Shown here in pieces: positions 16,488 through 24,084 of a stretch of DNA of 35,436 bases (position 1 is its first letter; the number at the start of each line of letters is the position of its first letter). The position numbers and the translations under genes are program-made. The stretch spans positions 1-35,436 of the forward strand of contig NZ_KB910965.1 in the NCBI RefSeq assembly GCF_000383235.1, given 5' to 3'. Source of the DNA: Bacillus sp. 123MFChir2. Lineage in GTDB: Bacteria > Bacillota > Bacilli > Bacillales > Bacillaceae_G. Below the pieces are notes generated by a model. The model was not told the origin of the DNA. It saw nothing but the letters and a program-made list of their open reading frames with translations, and did not search any database.

Positions 16488-17265
16488 TTTTATCACCAAC
16501 TATTTTTTTTGGTTCGGTCTTGTAACCTGTAAACATCGACGAAATGGTACCATTTCGTTCCATATAATCATCACGGACTGCCATATAAACATGAATAACT
16601 GTAAATAACATAAACGCCCATGCCACTAAGTGGTGCCAAGAACGAATCGTATAGCTATCTCCGCCAAACAGAGTCGGAATCCAAACAAATAGCTTGGCCC
16701 AAAATGATTCTGGTTGCGGCTCAAAATACATATAATATCCTGTTAACATCATCACCCAAGAACCAAGACCGATAAAAATCCAATAACTAAGCTGCGCCAG
16801 TGGATTGTGTCCAATATAATGGGGCTTTTTATTTTTTAAGAATAAGTAAAATTTAATCGTTTCTAATACTTCTTTCCAAAACACCAAGCGAAATGGGTTC
16901 GATGTAGCAAATTTATTTCCTATAAACGCCCAAAACAATCGGTAAAGAAGATTGATTGTAAAAAGAAATGCTGCAAAAAAGTGTATATATCTTGCCCAGC
17001 CCATGAGATAGGAATAATATGCTTCCTCTTGTACACTTGAACTAACGAATGGTTTTCCAATATAAATCCCCGTTATCATAAGCAAAATAATTGCTACTAC
17101 GTTAATCCAATGAAACACTCGAACTGGTAATTCCCATACATAAACTTTGACGACATCTTTTGTTTTCTTATATTGAATTGGACGTTCTGGATGAAGCGTC
17201 ACTTCGCTGTTTTTTTCCGGAACGGACGTATTCGTATTATGTGCTGTTGGCATGAGGTCTGACAT
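16471..17265 (-). CDS. hyaC: Ni/Fe-hydrogenase cytochrome b subunit
   Basis: This membrane di-haem cytochrome takes electrons from the small subunit and reduces the quinone pool. The 264 residues have a polar N-terminal extension of about 40, then four or more membrane helices. Candidate haem histidines are in VRVFHWINV, YIHFFAAF, SWHHLVAW and VIHVYMAV. The start ATG 17265 has a strong AGGAGG site, 13 bases after the large-subunit stop. The long hydrophilic N-terminus is longer than in E. coli HyaC. Confidence 0.94.
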   Translation of the reverse strand: MSDLMPTAHNTNTSVPEKNSEVTLHPERPIQYKKTKDVVKVYVWELPVRVFHWINVVAIILLMITGIYIGKPFVSSSVQEEAYYSYLMGWARYIHFFAAFLFTINLLYRLFWAFIGNKFATSNPFRLVFWKEVLETIKFYLFLKNKKPHYIGHNPLAQLSYWIFIGLGSWVMMLTGYYMYFEPQPESFWAKLFVWIPTLFGGDSYTIRSWHHLVAWAFMLFTVIHVYMAVRDDYMERNGTISSMFTGYKTEPKKIVGDKNDESK

Positions 17266-17278
17266 AATGTGTCTCCTC

Positions 17279-19003
17279 CTAACCTAATCGGATTTCAGTC
17301 GTTTTATTAGACTCTAAATCTGTTAAATGCACTGCACAAGCAAGACAAGGATCAAAGGAATGAATAATCCGTAAAATTTCTAACGGCTGCTCCTTATTCA
17401 GTATCGGCGTTCCCTTCAATGCCGCTTCATAAGCTCCCAGATTATTGTTGTGATCACGAGGCGATGCATTCCAAGTAGATGGAACAACAGCTTGATAGTT
17501 TTTCGTTTTTCCATTTTCAATATCAATCCAGTGCCCTAGCGCTCCGCGTGGTGCCTCTACCCAGCCAACTCCTTTTGTTTTCTTCGGCCAAGTGCTTGGC
17601 TCCCATTTGGTGCGGTCAAATGTGACTTGGTTTCCATTCTTCACATTATGAAGTAATTCATCCATATCATGTCGAATCCAATCCGATAGAAGAATCGTTT
17701 CAAGGGCACGTGCCACTGTGCGACCAAGCGCTGATTTCATTGCAGTAATTGGAAGGTCTAGCTTTTTCAGCGTATCGTCCATCAAGCTTTTAATCTCATT
17801 ATTTCCTGCTGCATAACCAACCATCATCCGCGCGAGTGGACCTGTTTCCATCGGCTGATTTTTCCAGCGCGGTGTTTTCAGCCAACTATACTGCTTGTTT
17901 GTATCCAGATTCTTATACGGTGCTTTCGGTCCTGTGTAATGAAGGGAAGTTTCTCCTTCAAACGGGTGTTTCCCAACCCCATCGCCTTCCTTGCCATCAT
18001 ACGTATACCAAGAATGATCAATAAACTCCTTCACCTGTTCAGGATCTTTGAGATCTACATCATGTACTTCATTCATGTTTCCATTTAAAACAATTCCTCT
18101 TGGGAATCGGTATGATTTCGTATCATATATACTTCGCGTAGAAAAATCACCATAGCATAAGTAGTTATCTAACCCGCCGCCATATGTCCAATCTTTATAA
18201 TAAGAACCGATGGCAATTACGTCAGGCACATACACTTGACTTACGAATTCACGAGCTTGATCAATGATTTGAGATACATGCATTAATCGTTCTGCATGAA
18301 TACCATTGTCACTATTAATATCAAGTGGAGTCGCCATCCCTCCTACTACATAGTGAGGATGCGGATTTTTACCTCCAAAAATAGTTTGCACTTTTACAAC
18401 TTCTTTTTGCCAATCAAGTGCTTCTAAATAGTGAGCAACTGCTAATAAGTTCACTTCTGGCGGGAGTTTATATGCATTGTGTCCCCAGTATCCATTCGCA
18501 AAGATGCCAAGCTGCCCGCTATTTACAAGCTTCTTTATTTTATTTTGCACATCTGCAAAATAGCCAGGGGAAGATTTCGGCCAACTTGAAATCGATTGTG
18601 CAATTCGTGATGTTTCAGAAGGATTTGCCTTCAACGCACTTACTACATCGACCCAGTCTAATGCATGCAAATGATAGAAGTGAACGACATGGTCATGAAA
18701 GAAGATAACCATATTCATAATATCCCGTATCAAATGAGCATTTCTCGGAATTTTAATTTCTAGTGCATCTTCAACGGATCGAAGTGATGCAAGGGCATGA
18801 GTCGATGTACAAACACCGCAAATACGTTGAATATACGCCCACACATCACGAGGATCACGGTCTCGAACGATTAACTCCAGTCCCCGAACCGCTGTCCCTG
18901 AACTAAATGCATCCTTAATCATCCCCGTATTATCGATATCTACCTCCACGCGAAGATGGCCTTCAATTCTCGTAATTGGATCTACTACTATACGCTCGCT
19001 CAT
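17279..19003 (-). CDS. hyaB: [NiFe]-hydrogenase large subunit
   Basis: This is the catalytic subunit holding the NiFe(CN)2CO site, exported with the small subunit. In 574 residues the N-terminal pair is in RICGVC (Cys62, 65) with THA following, and the C-terminal pair is in DPCLACAVH (Cys553, 556, then His559). All four active-site cysteines are present. Fifteen residues follow His559 (LTDLESNKTTEIRLG). These are the tail expected to be cut off by the endopeptidase. The start overlaps the small-subunit stop as ATGA, which keeps the two subunits in step. Confidence 0.97.
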   Translation of the reverse strand: MSERIVVDPITRIEGHLRVEVDIDNTGMIKDAFSSGTAVRGLELIVRDRDPRDVWAYIQRICGVCTSTHALASLRSVEDALEIKIPRNAHLIRDIMNMVIFFHDHVVHFYHLHALDWVDVVSALKANPSETSRIAQSISSWPKSSPGYFADVQNKIKKLVNSGQLGIFANGYWGHNAYKLPPEVNLLAVAHYLEALDWQKEVVKVQTIFGGKNPHPHYVVGGMATPLDINSDNGIHAERLMHVSQIIDQAREFVSQVYVPDVIAIGSYYKDWTYGGGLDNYLCYGDFSTRSIYDTKSYRFPRGIVLNGNMNEVHDVDLKDPEQVKEFIDHSWYTYDGKEGDGVGKHPFEGETSLHYTGPKAPYKNLDTNKQYSWLKTPRWKNQPMETGPLARMMVGYAAGNNEIKSLMDDTLKKLDLPITAMKSALGRTVARALETILLSDWIRHDMDELLHNVKNGNQVTFDRTKWEPSTWPKKTKGVGWVEAPRGALGHWIDIENGKTKNYQAVVPSTWNASPRDHNNNLGAYEAALKGTPILNKEQPLEILRIIHSFDPCLACAVHLTDLESNKTTEIRLG

Positions 19004-20073
19004 TCGTCTTCCCCTCGTTTATCATCGATTTTTTTCTTAATCACAGTTCCTGCTGCATGAACAGCAATACCTGCTGTCGTAACACCAACGGCCGCTAACC
19101 CAATCGTATCCGGATTAATTGTTGTTTGTGAGCCAGGAATTTTTGCTCTTCTTGTGTAGAAAGGACCATTATCCCAAAATCCCTTTTCCGAACAACCAAT
19201 ACAAGGATTTCCCGATTGAATCGGATAGCTAACCCCTCCATTCCAGCGCATTTCAGCACATGAATTGTAAGTTGTAGGCCCTTTACAGCCAACCTTATAT
19301 AAGCAATATCCTTGTTTTGCACCTTCATCATCAAAAGATTCCACAAACAATCCTGCATCAAAATAGGCACGGCGGTTGCATTTATCATGGATACGATGGC
19401 GATAAAACGCCTTCGGACGTCCGAGATGATCCAATTCCGGCAATTTTCCGAATGTTATAATGTGAGCAATTACGCCAGTCATTACCTCTGCAATCGGTGG
19501 GCAACCTGGAACAAGAATTGTAGGTGTACTCGTTTGAAAGTCCGTAATTGGTTTTGCGCCTGTTGGATTCGGATAAGCAGCAGGAATTCCTCCCCATGCT
19601 GAACAAGATCCATAAGCAATAACAGCTTGCGCGTTCTCAGCCATTTCAATAAAAGTATCTTTTCCAGATTTCCCCCCAATGTTTAAAAAGCCCTCTTGAG
19701 GAATACTTCCTTCAACAGCTAGAAGATACTTTCCTTTATATTTTTTCAATACCTGTTCCATTGCTGCTTCAATTTGAAATCCAGATGCAGCCGAAAGAAC
19801 TTCTGTATATTCAAGTGAAATCATATCAAATAAAACGCTTTCAACTTTAGGTTGTGACGAACGGATGAATGACTCTGAACAGCCTGTACAGTCTTGGAAT
19901 TGCAGCCATACGACAGGAACTCTTGTATTCGTCTCCATCGCTTTTACAACTTTATCCGTTTTTGAAAAATCGAGACCAATCGTCGCAGCCACTACAGTAC
20001 ACATTTTCAAAAAATCTCTTCGGGTAACCCCATTATCTATCGCAGTTTCATAGATTGTTTTCTGCTTTTTCAT
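19000..20073 (-). CDS. hyaA: [NiFe]-hydrogenase small subunit with twin-arginine signal
   Basis: This is the electron-transfer subunit with three iron-sulfur clusters. It has 357 residues. The Tat motif TRRDFLK (Arg18-Arg19) is followed by a hydrophobic stretch, with a mature start around residue 48. The proximal cluster ligands are CTGC (62, 65), Cys157 in GSCSAWGG and Cys191 in VPGCPP. The distal site is His229, Cys232, Cys257 and Cys263, and the medial site is Cys272, Cys291 and Cys294. A C-terminal membrane helix (about 322-346) anchors it. The two extra cysteines that mark oxygen-tolerant enzymes (CTCC and WGC) are absent, here CTGC and WGG. A GGAGGG site lies upstream of the ATG. Confidence 0.97.
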   Translation of the reverse strand: MKKQKTIYETAIDNGVTRRDFLKMCTVVAATIGLDFSKTDKVVKAMETNTRVPVVWLQFQDCTGCSESFIRSSQPKVESVLFDMISLEYTEVLSAASGFQIEAAMEQVLKKYKGKYLLAVEGSIPQEGFLNIGGKSGKDTFIEMAENAQAVIAYGSCSAWGGIPAAYPNPTGAKPITDFQTSTPTILVPGCPPIAEVMTGVIAHIITFGKLPELDHLGRPKAFYRHRIHDKCNRRAYFDAGLFVESFDDEGAKQGYCLYKVGCKGPTTYNSCAEMRWNGGVSYPIQSGNPCIGCSEKGFWDNGPFYTRRAKIPGSQTTINPDTIGLAAVGVTTAGIAVHAAGTVIKKKIDDKRGEDE

Positions 20074-20171
20074 TTGCTAGCCCCCTCCATTTTCCATGGA
20101 ACAAGTAGGTAATACTCAGAAATTCAGAGTAAATGTAACATATATAAATACAAATTGAAAAAATGACATAA

Positions 20172-20308
20172 AAACCACTCTTTTTAGGAGAGGAGACCAG
20201 AGCAACTGGCCATGCATAGAGGCAGTCAGTGCCTTTTCCTGCCACGTGCAAAGTTTAAAACAAAGATAGACAGCAAGTAGCGGCCATGTTTTGTTCTTCA
20301 TAGCAGCG
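20172..20308 (+). repeat. Dispersed repeat, copy B, between tatC and the small-subunit gene
   Basis: This copy matches 7757-7885 in the same orientation. It contains GGCAGTCAGTGCC, an imperfect hairpin, plus CCTGCCACGTGCAAAGTTT, TTAAAACA and GTAGCGGCCATG in order. It fills most of the 317-base gap between the tatC stop and hyaA. On the minus strand it would lie in the untranslated region upstream of hyaA. No open frame of note is on the coding strand. Whether it influences the operon (RNA folding, processing) or is simply inserted is unknown. Confidence 0.65.
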
Positions 20309-20390
20309 ACTTATATGTTAAAAATCAACTTGTATTTATATACTAATCAAAAATTTCATCTTAATATATGAAAGAATTGTTCACCAAAAA

Positions 20391-21155
20391 CTATTTAATA
20401 GCACCCCCTTTCTCGTAAACATTCCATTCTTTCTCTTCTCTCTGCTGACGCTTCAATTGCTTTCGAAAAACAAACTTAGAAAGAGAAATACTGATCTCAT
20501 ACAGCACTAATAAGGGAATCGTTACAATAAAATCGGACACAAAATCGGGCGGTGTAATGACAACAGCAATTACAACTAAAATAAAATAGGCATACTTACG
20601 AATGGCTGATAATACGTAGGGATTTAAAATACCGAGTGAAGTTAAAAACATAACTACAACCGGAAGCTCGAATAAAACCCCAAATGGCAACGTCACATTC
20701 ATCATAAATTGAAAATATTTCTCTGCTGTAAATTGAGCAACAAACATATCCTGACCCAAATGAAGCAAAAACGAAAGAATCATAGGGAAAATAACAAAAT
20801 AGCCAAACGCAAGCCCAAAAATAAATAAGAAAAAGAGTGCTGGAACATACGTAAGCGTAATCTTTTTCTCCTTTGAACGCAGCGCCGGACGTACAAACAA
20901 CCAAATCTGCATTGCAATGACAGGGATTGTGCCTGCAATTGCAACCACCGTCGCAAGCATAAAATACACCCATAATATATCACTTGGTCCGAGTACCGAT
21001 AGTTTCATATCTATACCCTTTGCAAACCATTTATAAATATCAGTGGCAAACATAAACCCAACGATAAAAAAAACAACAAATGCAATAGCTGAAATGATAA
21101 TCCGTTTGCGCAATTCCTCTAAATGGTCCACAATCTGCAATTCTTTATCTATCAT
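20391..21155 (-). CDS. tatC: Twin-arginine translocase subunit TatC
   Basis: TatC is the signal-recognising membrane core of the Tat translocase. In 254 residues it shows the N-terminal IVDHLEELRKRIIISA motif, with the key Glu in HLEELRKR, and six hydrophobic helices. A charged C-terminal tail includes KQLKRQQREEKEW. The start ATG 21155 has a GGGGAAGAGG stretch directly before it. Its position between tatA and the Tat-dependent small subunit strongly suggests this copy serves the hydrogenase. Bacillus species normally encode other TatC copies elsewhere. Confidence 0.95.
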   Translation of the reverse strand: MIDKELQIVDHLEELRKRIIISAIAFVVFFIVGFMFATDIYKWFAKGIDMKLSVLGPSDILWVYFMLATVVAIAGTIPVIAMQIWLFVRPALRSKEKKITLTYVPALFFLFIFGLAFGYFVIFPMILSFLLHLGQDMFVAQFTAEKYFQFMMNVTLPFGVLFELPVVVMFLTSLGILNPYVLSAIRKYAYFILVVIAVVITPPDFVSDFIVTIPLLVLYEISISLSKFVFRKQLKRQQREEKEWNVYEKGGAIK

Positions 21156-21164
21156 CCTCTTCCC

Positions 21165-21260
21165 CTACCCATTCAAAATGGTTACGGCTACTGCTTCAGC
21201 AAAAAACAACTCGTACAAAAACACGAAATCGCTTACATGCAAAAGTAAAACCGCAGACAT
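21165..21260 (-). other. Possible small hydrophobic ORF between tatA and tatC
   Basis: An ATG at 21260 opens a 31-codon frame (MSAVLLLHVSDFVFLYELFF, then AEAVAVTILNG) in the 127-base gap, ending just before tatC. It is strongly hydrophobic, but its ribosome site (TTTGGA) is weak and I recognise no family. It may be chance. Confidence 0.2.
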
Positions 21261-21282
21261 TCCAAATTCTTTCTACTACACC

Positions 21283-21489
21283 TTATTTTGTTTCAACTTT
21301 TTGCTCTTCCTTCTTCTCGATCTTTACTTCACTTACCACATCATCTCTTAATTCAGCTGTAGATTTCTTAAATTCCTTTAACGTTTGACCAAACGCACGG
21401 CCAATTTCAGGGAGCTTTTTAGGGCCAAATATTATAAGTGCAAGAGTTAAAATTAAAATTAAACCAGGAATACCAATATTAGAAAACAT
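21283..21489 (-). CDS. tatA: Twin-arginine translocase subunit TatA
   Basis: TatA oligomerises to form the Tat pore. In 68 residues one N-terminal helix ([17 protein letters not shown]) is followed by the [20 protein letters not shown] hinge and amphipathic helix, then an acidic/basic tail rich in Lys and Glu. There is no separate TatB, as usual in Firmicutes with a TatA-TatC pair. It is the first gene of the minus-strand hydrogenase locus. AAAGGG precedes ATG 21489, and a TATAAT box lies about 45 bases upstream. Confidence 0.95.
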   Translation of the reverse strand: MFSNIGIPGLILILTLALIIFGPKKLPEIGRAFGQTLKEFKKSTAELRDDVVSEVKIEKKEEQKVETK

Positions 21490-21531
21490 GCGGATTCACC
21501 CTTTCACTTCTGATGTATGTTTCTAAAATCG

Positions 21532-21537
21532 ATTATA
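21532..21537 (-). promoter_or_regulatory. Candidate -10 box for tatA and the hydrogenase operon
   Basis: On the minus strand, TATAAT lies at 21537-21532, preceded by TAC, about 43 bases before the tatA ATG. No good -35 hexamer stands at 17 bases, which is what is seen at promoters that need an activator bound just upstream. The GGAAGTTC repeats at 21571-21589 are suitably placed for that. Confidence 0.45.
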
Positions 21538-21570
21538 GTATTATTTTGGTAAATAATGTCCTAAATAGTG

Positions 21571-21599
21571 GGAAGTTCACAGGAAGTTCGAATATGAAC
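21571..21599. promoter_or_regulatory. Direct repeat GGAAGTTC x2 with an overlapping inverted repeat
   Basis: GGAAGTTC at 21571-21578 recurs at 21582-21589 with an 11-base period, about one helical turn. The second copy overlaps GTTCGAATATGAAC (21586-21599), an imperfect palindrome. It lies about 35-60 bases upstream of the tatA -10 box, a usual position for an activator site. Confidence 0.4.
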
Positions 21600-21642
21600 G
21601 AAATGTGACAATTTTGTTATTAGTGTAATAAGATTCTTTTAA

Positions 21643-21662
21643 TATTGATTTGCAAATCAATA
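21643..21662. promoter_or_regulatory. Perfect 20-bp palindrome, candidate operator
   Basis: TATTGATTTGCAAATCAATA reads the same on both strands. It sits in the 420-bp divergent region between tatA and the nickel permease gene. No poly-T follows, so it is an operator candidate more than a terminator. The regulator is not encoded next to it. The remainder of 21490-21908 contains no gene. Confidence 0.5.
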
Positions 21663-21908
21663 AGTTAGCAACAACATCGTAAGTACTTATAGAACTTTTT
21701 TCTTACATTAACTCACCTGCTCGTTTAAGAAGAATTTATGAATTTTTCCACTTTTATTAAAGTAATTTATTTTTCTCTGCTATAATTTACCTTTGTAATA
21801 ACATTCCTGCATTGTATTTTGTTGGATGTCACTTCTTATTTACTAACATTTATAACGTGTTTCGAAACTTTTTATCTCACAAGCTATACTATTAAAGGAG
21901 GTATTTGA

Positions 21909-22625
21909 ATGGAGATGGGTTTTCTATCTATTCTAGCTTTAGGATTTGTACTTGGAATCAAGCATGCAATTGAGCCAGATCATATAATCGCTGTTTCTAC
22001 TATTGCTAGTCAGAGTAAAAAATTATCTCGTTCCACTTTAGCGGGAGTATTCTGGGGAATAGGTCATACTGCAACATTATTTATCATTGGTATCATTCTT
22101 ATTTTTATGAAAGGTGAAATACCAGAAAAGTGGGCAATGTCTTTAGAATTTTTAGTAGGTATTATGCTCGTTTATCTTGGTGTGACCACTGTCTCCTCAT
22201 TAAAAAATATTCATGTACACCAGCACGAACATGATGGAGAAGAACATAAGCATATCCACTCTCATATACATAGCGGTAAACACGAGCATCAACACCAACA
22301 TAAAAATGTTTCATACTTTAAATCCATGATGATCGGCTTAGTGCACGGACTTGCTGGAAGTGGGGCAATGGTTCTATTAACTATGAGTACGGTGAAAAGT
22401 GTTTGGGAAGCGGCAATTTATATTCTTATATTTGGTATAGGAACTGTTATTGGGATGCTTTTCTTTACAACAATTATTGGGATTCCATTTGTTTTTAGTG
22501 CCAAAAAAATAAGTCTGAATAAAACACTCACCCAAATAACTGGGAGCATTAGTATAGTGTTTGGAATATATTACATGTACAACATAGGAGTGACAGAAGG
22601 GTTGTTTAAACTTTGGATCCAATAG
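21909..22625 (+). CDS. Nickel/cobalt-type permease with a His-rich loop
   Basis: This probably brings in Ni2+ for the divergent hydrogenase. In 238 residues about six membrane helices are seen, with HAIEPDH (19-25) in the first, a variant of the HX4DH signature of the NiCoT and UreH/RcnA-like transporters. A cytoplasmic or external loop at 102-131 holds 13 histidines. A second signature, GLVHGLAGSGAM, follows. The start ATG 21909 has an AAGGAGGT site 6 bases upstream. It ends in a terminator shared with the convergent tagA-like gene. Cobalt or an export role (as in RcnA) cannot be excluded from sequence; context favours nickel uptake. Confidence 0.85.
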   Translation: MEMGFLSILALGFVLGIKHAIEPDHIIAVSTIASQSKKLSRSTLAGVFWGIGHTATLFIIGIILIFMKGEIPEKWAMSLEFLVGIMLVYLGVTTVSSLKNIHVHQHEHDGEEHKHIHSHIHSGKHEHQHQHKNVSYFKSMMIGLVHGLAGSGAMVLLTMSTVKSVWEAAIYILIFGIGTVIGMLFFTTIIGIPFVFSAKKISLNKTLTQITGSISIVFGIYYMYNIGVTEGLFKLWIQ

Positions 22626-22642
22626 AATTCATTACAAGTATA

Positions 22643-22672
22643 AAAAGAGATGGAAAACCCATCTCTTTTCAT
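22643..22672. terminator. Bidirectional terminator between permease and tagA-like gene
   Basis: AAAAGAGATGG (22643-22653) pairs with CCATCTCTTTT (22659-22669) around a 5-base loop, with A and T runs on either side. It serves both converging genes. Confidence 0.8.
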
Positions 22673-22675
22673 ACT

Positions 22676-23428
22676 TTAATTCGTCGTTTTTCTAACTCGA
22701 TCCGCCGTAACTGACAATAAAAACTTCGGCAGCACAAGCTGTCGCTTTATTCTCTTCGGCTGTGTTACCAACCTATATAACCATTCCGTTCCCGTATCTC
22801 TCATAATCTTTGGTGCTCTTTTGACATTACCTGATATAATATCGATCATCCCGCCAATACCAATGGACAACGAGACATTTAGTTCTTGAAGATTTTCATA
22901 AATAAACATCTCTTGCTTAGGAGAACCCAGGCCTACAAGCAGCAAATGAGGTTGAAACTGTTTGATTTGATCTTTTACTTCTTCGATTTGTTCCTTACCT
23001 ATAAAACCGTGTCGTCCTTGAAACATGACGTGCGGAAAACTCACTTTTAAATTTTCAATTGCTTTTTCATTATTTTCTGGAGCAGCTCCAAAAAGAAATA
23101 CGCGATAGCTGTTTTGATTACAATATTCTATTAAGTCATACGTTAAATCTGCACCTGTAACCCGCTCTTTCAACTGTCCTTTTAAAATTTTAGAACCGAG
23201 TATAACACCGATTCCGTCAGCTGTAATTAAATCCGCAGATAACAAAATATTTTTGAAGTGTACAGATTCAGCTGATGGCTCTTTCGCAGACATCACAATT
23301 TCAGGATTGGCAGTCACAATAAATCTTGGTCTCTCGTTCTTTTCTGCTAACCAATCTTTTAGTATATGTACTACCTGCTTATACTCCAAACTACAAAATG
23401 GTATTCCTTTTATGTATTGTTGTTTCAT
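22676..23428 (-). CDS. WecG/TagA/CpsF-family glycosyltransferase
   Basis: Members transfer N-acetylmannosamine-type sugars to lipid-linked GlcNAc in wall polymer or polysaccharide synthesis. The 250 residues have TANPEIVM, the catalytic region SADLITADGIGV, ERVTGADLTYDL, VGLGSPKQEMFI and a C-terminal basic stretch (EWLYRLVTQPKRIKRQ) that docks to the membrane. TagA of B. subtilis is the nearest named relative, but this locus has no other wall-polymer genes, so the specific product is open. The upstream ribosome site is weak. Confidence 0.85.
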   Translation of the reverse strand: MKQQYIKGIPFCSLEYKQVVHILKDWLAEKNERPRFIVTANPEIVMSAKEPSAESVHFKNILLSADLITADGIGVILGSKILKGQLKERVTGADLTYDLIEYCNQNSYRVFLFGAAPENNEKAIENLKVSFPHVMFQGRHGFIGKEQIEEVKDQIKQFQPHLLLVGLGSPKQEMFIYENLQELNVSLSIGIGGMIDIISGNVKRAPKIMRDTGTEWLYRLVTQPKRIKRQLVLPKFLLSVTADRVRKTTN

Positions 23429-23463
23429 TTTCTAAATCTAATTCCCTTCATATGCTTCTATTA

Positions 23464-23991
23464 TTATGTAAAATTCCGAGTAAGGAAATGAAGTTCTTGT
23501 TTGAACTCATTCTTTTCACAATCCTTACTTTGTTCTTCTTCTGTTAAGGCATATTTCAATTGCAAGTAACTACTTAATGGAAATTCGTGTTCAATCCACA
23601 CTTTTTGATAACCAACTATCCCGTGTCTGCATAACAATTGATCAGCTTCTTTTATAATCATTTTAACAAAGTCAAGAAAATCACAAGTGGTATCTACAAT
23701 GATTACGCCTTCCTTCCCCTCAATATGGTCTGATGTGTCTTCATATTCTGTTATAGTTAGTGATAATTCCATACTGCCCTGAAGTTTGAGCCTCCAGTTT
23801 AAACCAATAGGTTCTTCCTCCCATAAAAAAGTTACAACACGTTCTTCACCATTTAATAAATCTGTTAGACCTCGTAATAAATCTCCAAAAGCATCTGTTA
23901 CATAACCGGGACTAAATGAAATTTTCTTAGAATCCACTTCAATAAACCCTTCTGCCCAGCCGTGACCGCTTAACTCATATTTAAATTTCAT
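23464..23991 (-). CDS. Conserved-looking hypothetical protein
   Basis: The 175 residues have no signal peptide or membrane segment. The sequence is rich in beta-type stretches (MKFKYELSGHGWAEGFIEVD, VVTFLWEEEPIGLNWRL) with a C-terminal helix carrying YLQLKYAL. There is a strong AGGAGGT site 4 bases before ATG 23991. I do not recognise a family. The good ribosome site and biased composition support a real cytoplasmic protein. Confidence 0.65.
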   Translation of the reverse strand: MKFKYELSGHGWAEGFIEVDSKKISFSPGYVTDAFGDLLRGLTDLLNGEERVVTFLWEEEPIGLNWRLKLQGSMELSLTITEYEDTSDHIEGKEGVIIVDTTCDFLDFVKMIIKEADQLLCRHGIVGYQKVWIEHEFPLSSYLQLKYALTEEEQSKDCEKNEFKQELHFLTRNFT

Positions 23992-24084
23992 GTATACCTC
24001 CTACATAAACACCTGTAATTTCCCCATAGTTAACAGCTACATTTACAACAATTTCTGAAGGCTTATCCATTACATACCCTTTCT

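Noticed and set aside
19000-20073. Oxygen-tolerant (six-cysteine) hydrogenase
   Set aside because: The two supernumerary cysteines near the proximal cluster are Gly here.
21604-21622. TGTGACAATTTTGTTA as an Fnr-type site upstream of tatA
   Set aside because: Only the left half (TGTGA) fits; the right half should be TCACA and is not.
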